Source: an uncultured Prevotellaceae bacterium (GTDB lineage: Bacteria; Bacteroidota; Bacteroidia; Bacteroidales; Bacteroidaceae). Taken from it: a stretch of 7,130 bases of DNA. How positions within the stretch are numbered: the first letter of the stretch is position 1; every line of letters begins with the position of its first letter. Below, piece by piece: positions 3,687 through 7,130 of this stretch. The stretch is taken from NCBI GenBank assembly GCA_937877625.1, contig CALFJG010000032.1, forward strand, positions 1 through 7,130, given 5' to 3'. The translations under genes were made by a program, and so were the position numbers. The notes below the pieces were generated by a model. The model saw only the letters and a list, made by a program, of their open reading frames with translations. It did no database searches and was not told the origin of the DNA.

Positions 3687-4433
3687 ATGAACACAACAAA
3701 ATTATTGGAAGGTAAGACAGCCCTGATCACAGGTGCTGCACGCGGTATCGGAAAGGCTATCGCGCTGAAGTTCGCCGAGGAAGGTGCAAACATCGCATTC
3801 ACCGACCTCGAAGTGAATGAAGAGACAGAGAAGGAAATCGCTGCCAAGGGCGTGAAGGCTAAGAGTTACGCCTCTAACGCTGCCGACTTCGCACAGACCG
3901 AGGAAGTGGTAAAGGCCGTGAAGGAAGAGTTTGGAAGCATCGATATCTTGGTGAACAATGCCGGTATTACGAAGGACGGTTTGATGCTACGTATGACAGA
4001 GCAGCAGTGGGATGCTGTAATCGCCGTCAACCTGAAGTCGGCATTCAACTTCATCCACGCTTGTGTGCCCATTATGATGCGCCAGCGCGGTGGATCGATT
4101 ATCAACATGGCCTCTGTCGTAGGTGTTCACGGCAATGCCGGACAGGCCAACTATGCTGCTTCGAAGGCTGGTCTGATTGCACTGGCCAAGTCGATTGGTC
4201 AGGAGATGGGTCCCAAGGGCATCCGTGCCAACGCCATCGCCCCGGGCTTCATCGACACCGCTATGACTCAGGCCCTGCCCGACGACATCCGCAAGGAATG
4301 GATCAACAAGATTCCTCTGCGCCGTGGCGGTCAGGTAGATGATATTGCCAACGTGGCTACGTTCCTGGCATCTGACATGTCAAGTTACGTCAGCGGTCAG
4401 GTGATTCAGGTCGACGGCGGAATGAATATGTAA
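3687..4433 (+). CDS. fabG: 3-oxoacyl-[acyl-carrier-protein] reductase
   Basis: This is the NADPH-dependent ketoreductase of type II fatty-acid synthesis, reducing 3-oxoacyl-ACP to (3R)-hydroxyacyl-ACP in the cytoplasm. The 248-aa length is standard for a short-chain dehydrogenase. The nucleotide-binding T-G-A-A-R-G-I-G lies at 15-22 and N-N-A-G at 90-93. The catalytic tetrad is complete: N115, S143, Y156 and K160 in Y-A-A-S-K. The P-G motif (A-P-G-F-I-D-T, 186-192) and the C-terminal G-Q-V-I-Q-V-D-G-G are typical of FabG rather than other family members. It starts at ATG 3687 and leads a likely operon with the pseudouridine synthase (12-nt gap) and the TamB-like gene. No promoter of its own is apparent between it and the mobile element, so read-through or an unrecognised promoter must supply transcription. 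Confidence 0.93.
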   Translation: MNTTKLLEGKTALITGAARGIGKAIALKFAEEGANIAFTDLEVNEETEKEIAAKGVKAKSYASNAADFAQTEEVVKAVKEEFGSIDILVNNAGITKDGLMLRMTEQQWDAVIAVNLKSAFNFIHACVPIMMRQRGGSIINMASVVGVHGNAGQANYAASKAGLIALAKSIGQEMGPKGIRANAIAPGFIDTAMTQALPDDIRKEWINKIPLRRGGQVDDIANVATFLASDMSSYVSGQVIQVDGGMNM

Positions 4434-4445
4434 TAATGCATAATT

Positions 4446-5165
4446 ATGGAGGTCGTTTACGAAGACAACCATATCATCATCGTCAATAAACGGAGTGGGG
4501 AGATCGTACAGGGAGACAAGACTGGCGACCGCCCCCTCTCTGATTTGGTGAAGGACTATCTCAAGGAGAAGTACCAGAAGCCCGGGGCCGTGTTCCTCGG
4601 GGTGGTGCATCGTCTGGATCGTCCTGTCTCAGGACTCGTTGTCTTCGCACGTACCTCTAAAGCACTCACCCGCCTGAACAAGATGTTTGCCGAGGGGGAG
4701 GTGCACAAGACGTATTGGGCGATAGTTAAAAGAGGTGAGAGGTCAGAGGTAAGAGGTAAGAGAAATGAAGAGTGGCAGACGCTGGAGCACTGGCTGGTGC
4801 GGAATGAGAAGCAGAACAAGTCGTATGCCTACGATTCCGAGAAGCCGAATGCGAAGAAAGCCATCCTACGCTATCGCATCATCAGCCAGGGCGACAACTA
4901 CAGTCTGCTGGAAGTGAACCTGATGACGGGTCGCCACCACCAGATACGCTGTCAGTTGGCCAAGATCGGCTGTCCCATCAAGGGAGATTTGAAGTACGGT
5001 GCGCCACGTTCCAATCCTGACGGCAGCATCTCCCTATTGTCGCGCCGGGCAGAATTCATCCACCCCGTATCAAAAGAACGGATCACCGTAGAGGCTCCCC
5101 TCCCCGATGATCCGCTGTGGCAGGCGTTAGCGGGAAACATAAAGACACCACGAACATCCCCATAG
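4446..5165 (+). CDS. RluA-family RNA pseudouridine synthase
   Basis: This 239-aa enzyme isomerises uridine to pseudouridine in rRNA or tRNA. The signature H-R-L-D-R-P-V-S-G-L spans 55-64 with the catalytic aspartate at D58. Further family motifs are K-T-Y-W-A-I-V (88-94) and T-G-R-H-H-Q-I-R (161-168). There is no N-terminal S4 RNA-binding domain; the protein begins directly with the catalytic domain, as in shorter RluA relatives, so the exact target nucleotide cannot be assigned. Residues 96-105 (R-G-E-R-S-E-V-R-G-K) are encoded by a 7-bp tandem repeat and lengthen a surface loop where relatives have a short P-rich linker. The motifs before and after remain in frame, so the enzyme is probably functional. 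The gene follows fabG by 12 nt and ends 1 nt before the TamB-like start. Confidence 0.9.
   Translation: MEVVYEDNHIIIVNKRSGEIVQGDKTGDRPLSDLVKDYLKEKYQKPGAVFLGVVHRLDRPVSGLVVFARTSKALTRLNKMFAEGEVHKTYWAIVKRGERSEVRGKRNEEWQTLEHWLVRNEKQNKSYAYDSEKPNAKKAILRYRIISQGDNYSLLEVNLMTGRHHQIRCQLAKIGCPIKGDLKYGAPRSNPDGSISLLSRRAEFIHPVSKERITVEAPLPDDPLWQALAGNIKTPRTSP
4731..4765 (+). repeat. AGAGGTN 7-bp tandem repeat within the pseudouridine synthase gene
   Basis: Four clean units (AGAGGTG, AGAGGTC, AGAGGTA, AGAGGTA; 4731-4758) are followed by a decayed fifth (AGAGAAA). The period is 7 bp, so codon phase shifts each unit. It nevertheless stays open, adding a basic/acidic loop. From general knowledge, GAGAGGT-type arrays recur in many Bacteroidales genomes, mostly between genes. 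Confidence 0.8.
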
Positions 5166-5166
5166 A

Positions 5167-7130
5167 ATGAGAAAGGTTTTCAAGTGGGTGGGGATTGCGG
5201 TGCTCACGCCCATTCTGCTGTTCGTCATACTCACCGTGCTACTCTACCTGCCGCCAGTTCAGAACTGGGCGGTCAAGAAAGTGGCTGCCGTGGTTTCGGA
5301 GAAGACGGGGATGGAGATAACGGTAGGATCCGTGAGACTGGAGTGGCCATTCGACCTGGGTATCGAAAACTTCCGCGCCATTAAGCAGAACGATTCGCTG
5401 CCCCAACTGAAAGACACCATCGCTGATGTAGGCAAACTCGTGGCCGACGTGCAACTATGGCCCCTGCTGAAGAAGCGGGTGGTCATCAACGAGTTGTCGC
5501 TCCATCAGGCCAAGATCAACACCAACGGCTTTATCAGCGACCTGCGCATCAAGGGTGACCTCGACGAACTATGGCTCTCGTCAAAAGGCATCGACCTCGA
5601 CAAGGAGACGGTCGAAGTGAATGGTGCCCGTCTGTCAGATGCCCGTCTCGACATCGCCCTGAGCGACACGGCAGAAGTGGACACCACGGAATCGACCTTG
5701 AAATGGCGCATCGATGCAGACAGTCTCAGTTTCAGCAAGACCGCCCTGACCCTTCACCTGCCAGGCGACACGCTCAATGTAGGCTTCTGCTTCGGGCAAG
5801 CCGTGGGCCGCAGCGCCTGTATCGACCTCGGTGCCGGCGTCTATCAGGTGGCCAGCCTTGACTGGCACGGTGGAACCCTCAACTACGACAACCGCTGGGC
5901 ACCTGCCACTAAGGGGTTCGACTATAACCACATCGGCCTGACAGACATCAACCTGCGTGCCGACACTATCCGTTTCTCCCCACAAGGCCTCACGCTGGAC
6001 TTCAAGCACTGCGCTATGAACGAGAGGTGCGGGATTGAGATACAAGAACTGAGTGGCGGTCTCCGACTGGACTCTACCTTTAATAATATACAGGTGCCGG
6101 CTATGACGCTGCGTACCCCCGATTCCGACATCTACGCCGAGGTAGATATGGACTTCAATGCTTTCGACGACCAGAATCCTGGGCAGATGAAAGCCCGAAT
6201 GAACGCACAGATCGGCAAGCAGGACATCGTCAAGATACTGGGCGATTTGCCACAGAGTTTCATCCAGCGTTACCCGAACCACCCACTGAGCGTCAAAGGG
6301 TCAATCAACGGCAATATGCAGCAGATGGAGTTCACGGGACTTGACATCAACCTGCCCACGGCCCTTCACGCCCGACTTGACGGCACTGCAGGCAACCTGA
6401 CCAGCCTCGACAAACTTCAGGCTGACCTCACGCTGGATGCGACAGCCCAGGACATCATCTTTGCATTGGCAATGGCCGATCCGCAACTGGCTAAGGATTA
6501 CCGCATCCCCAAGGGCATCACCCTCGGCGGCACCTTCAAGGCCAACGGCACCCGATACACCGCCGACCTGACGGCACGCGAAGGCAACGGCAGCGTCAGC
6601 CTGAAAGGCCAGGCACAGATACCACTCAACGCCAAGGGAGAGATGGCTACGGAACTGATGACCTACGATGCCGACGTCAAGGTGCGCAGCCTCAACGTGC
6701 ATCACTTTATGCCCAAGGACTCCATCTACACCGTGACGGCCGACATCAAGGCCAAGGGTTACGGCACCGACTTCCTCTCCAACCGCAGCCATCTGACAGC
6801 CGATGCCACCATCAGCCAACTACAATACGGCCACCTCAACCTGAGCGGACTCAACGCCAGTGCCAATCTTCAGAATGGTCGGGCACAGGCCAGCATCACA
6901 GGACATAACGAGTTGTTCGACGGAACCGTCGGCGTCGATGCCCTGTTAGGCAAGAACCGACTGGAAGGCAAAATTAGTGCCGACATTTCCAAGGCCGACC
7001 TCTATCGGATGCGACTGGTCAGCGATACACTTGCCATCGGCTTCAAAGGTACGCTTGATGTCAACTCCGACTTCAACAAGACCCACAAGGTCAGCGGACT
7101 GCTCGGCGACATCTTCATCCAGGACGAGCA
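5167..7130 (+). CDS. tamB: TamB/AsmA-like envelope protein, N-terminal 654 codons (runs off the right edge)
   Basis: From ATG 5167 the frame is open to the window edge (654 full codons), so this is the start of a very large protein. Residues 1-6 are basic and 7-29 form an inner-membrane anchor (hydrophobic through L-L-F-V-I-L-T-V-L-L-Y-L-P). Next comes the AsmA-type entry, V-Q-N-W-A at 31-35 and S-E-K-T-G-M-E-I-T-V-G-S-V-R-L-E-W at 44-60. The remainder is long beta-repeat sequence rich in D, L, T and N with repeated short strands, as in the periplasmic groove of TamB/AsmA/YhdP proteins that bridge the membranes for lipid transport or outer-membrane protein assembly. The defining TamB C-terminal domain lies outside the window, so an AsmA-like paralogue remains possible. 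It starts 1 nt after the preceding stop codon, indicating coupled expression. Confidence 0.8.
   Translation, partial: MRKVFKWVGIAVLTPILLFVILTVLLYLPPVQNWAVKKVAAVVSEKTGMEITVGSVRLEWPFDLGIENFRAIKQNDSLPQLKDTIADVGKLVADVQLWPLLKKRVVINELSLHQAKINTNGFISDLRIKGDLDELWLSSKGIDLDKETVEVNGARLSDARLDIALSDTAEVDTTESTLKWRIDADSLSFSKTALTLHLPGDTLNVGFCFGQAVGRSACIDLGAGVYQVASLDWHGGTLNYDNRWAPATKGFDYNHIGLTDINLRADTIRFSPQGLTLDFKHCAMNERCGIEIQELSGGLRLDSTFNNIQVPAMTLRTPDSDIYAEVDMDFNAFDDQNPGQMKARMNAQIGKQDIVKILGDLPQSFIQRYPNHPLSVKGSINGNMQQMEFTGLDINLPTALHARLDGTAGNLTSLDKLQADLTLDATAQDIIFALAMADPQLAKDYRIPKGITLGGTFKANGTRYTADLTAREGNGSVSLKGQAQIPLNAKGEMATELMTYDADVKVRSLNVHHFMPKDSIYTVTADIKAKGYGTDFLSNRSHLTADATISQLQYGHLNLSGLNASANLQNGRAQASITGHNELFDGTVGVDALLGKNRLEGKISADISKADLYRMRLVSDTLAIGFKGTLDVNSDFNKTHKVSGLLGDIFIQDE

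Noticed and set aside
4007..4342. 111-codon plus-strand frame inside fabG
   Set aside because: It lies wholly within fabG in another frame; fabG has all catalytic motifs, and this frame gives a C/R/Q-rich product of no known type.
4556..4819. Minus-strand frame with a P-L-T-S-D-L-S-P-L peptide
   Set aside because: It is the reverse reading of the AGAGGTN repeat inside the pseudouridine synthase gene, a familiar spurious translation of such repeats rather than a gene.
5635..6819. Long minus-strand frames (215 and 172 codons) opposite the TamB-like gene
   Set aside because: They are antisense shadows of a G/C-rich plus-strand gene that is open for 654 codons with a clear start and membrane anchor; the shadow proteins have no recognisable domains.

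Overview
The window joins two kinds of DNA from a Bacteroidales bacterium, most likely a Prevotellaceae member (Prevotella/Segatella type). Three signs point there: promoters of the Bacteroides form (TTTG, 20 bp, TAnnTTTG), little use of Shine-Dalgarno sequences, and a secreted protein with the short C-terminal tail (Y-x-L-N-G ... G-I-x-I-x-x-G-R-K-V-V) common in Prevotella secreted proteins.

Positions 1 to about 3650 look like one end of a temperate prophage or similar mobile element. A leftward block of seven tightly packed genes runs off the left edge: a 93-aa protein, a 66-aa protein, a 68-aa excisionase/MerR-like helix-turn-helix protein, a 34-aa one-span membrane peptide, a 78-aa protein, a 279-aa ParB-like DGHHR protein, and the first 13 codons of another gene. 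Opposite it, rightward, are a phage-CI-like repressor with a coiled-coil tail and two exported proteins (a predicted surface lipoprotein and a periplasmic/secreted protein) that resemble lysogenic-conversion cargo. No integrase, transposase or structural gene lies in the window, so the element type is not settled.

The control region (1982-2232) is the most interesting part. Two near-ideal Bacteroides promoters face each other, each TTTG-N20-TATCTTTGCA. One fires right (2027-2058) toward the repressor and one fires left (2143-2174) into the early block, so the transcripts overlap by roughly 70 nt. A perfect 11-bp inverted repeat brackets the -33 box of the leftward promoter, a related half-site lies inside the repressor gene, and a 20-bp direct repeat (19/20) sits beside each promoter. 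This resembles the face-to-face lysis/lysogeny switches of P2-like phages.

From 3687 on, the DNA is chromosomal in character, with more G/C at third codon positions: fabG (fatty-acid synthesis), an RluA-family pseudouridine synthase, and the first 654 codons of a TamB/AsmA-like envelope protein, spaced by 12 and 1 nt as an operon. The sequence GATC is absent from 1-3724 but occurs at least 12 times in 3725-7130, which independently places the element/host boundary just before fabG. The rluA-family gene also holds an in-frame array of a 7-bp AGAGGTN repeat that looks like a dispersed Bacteroidales repeat captured in coding sequence.
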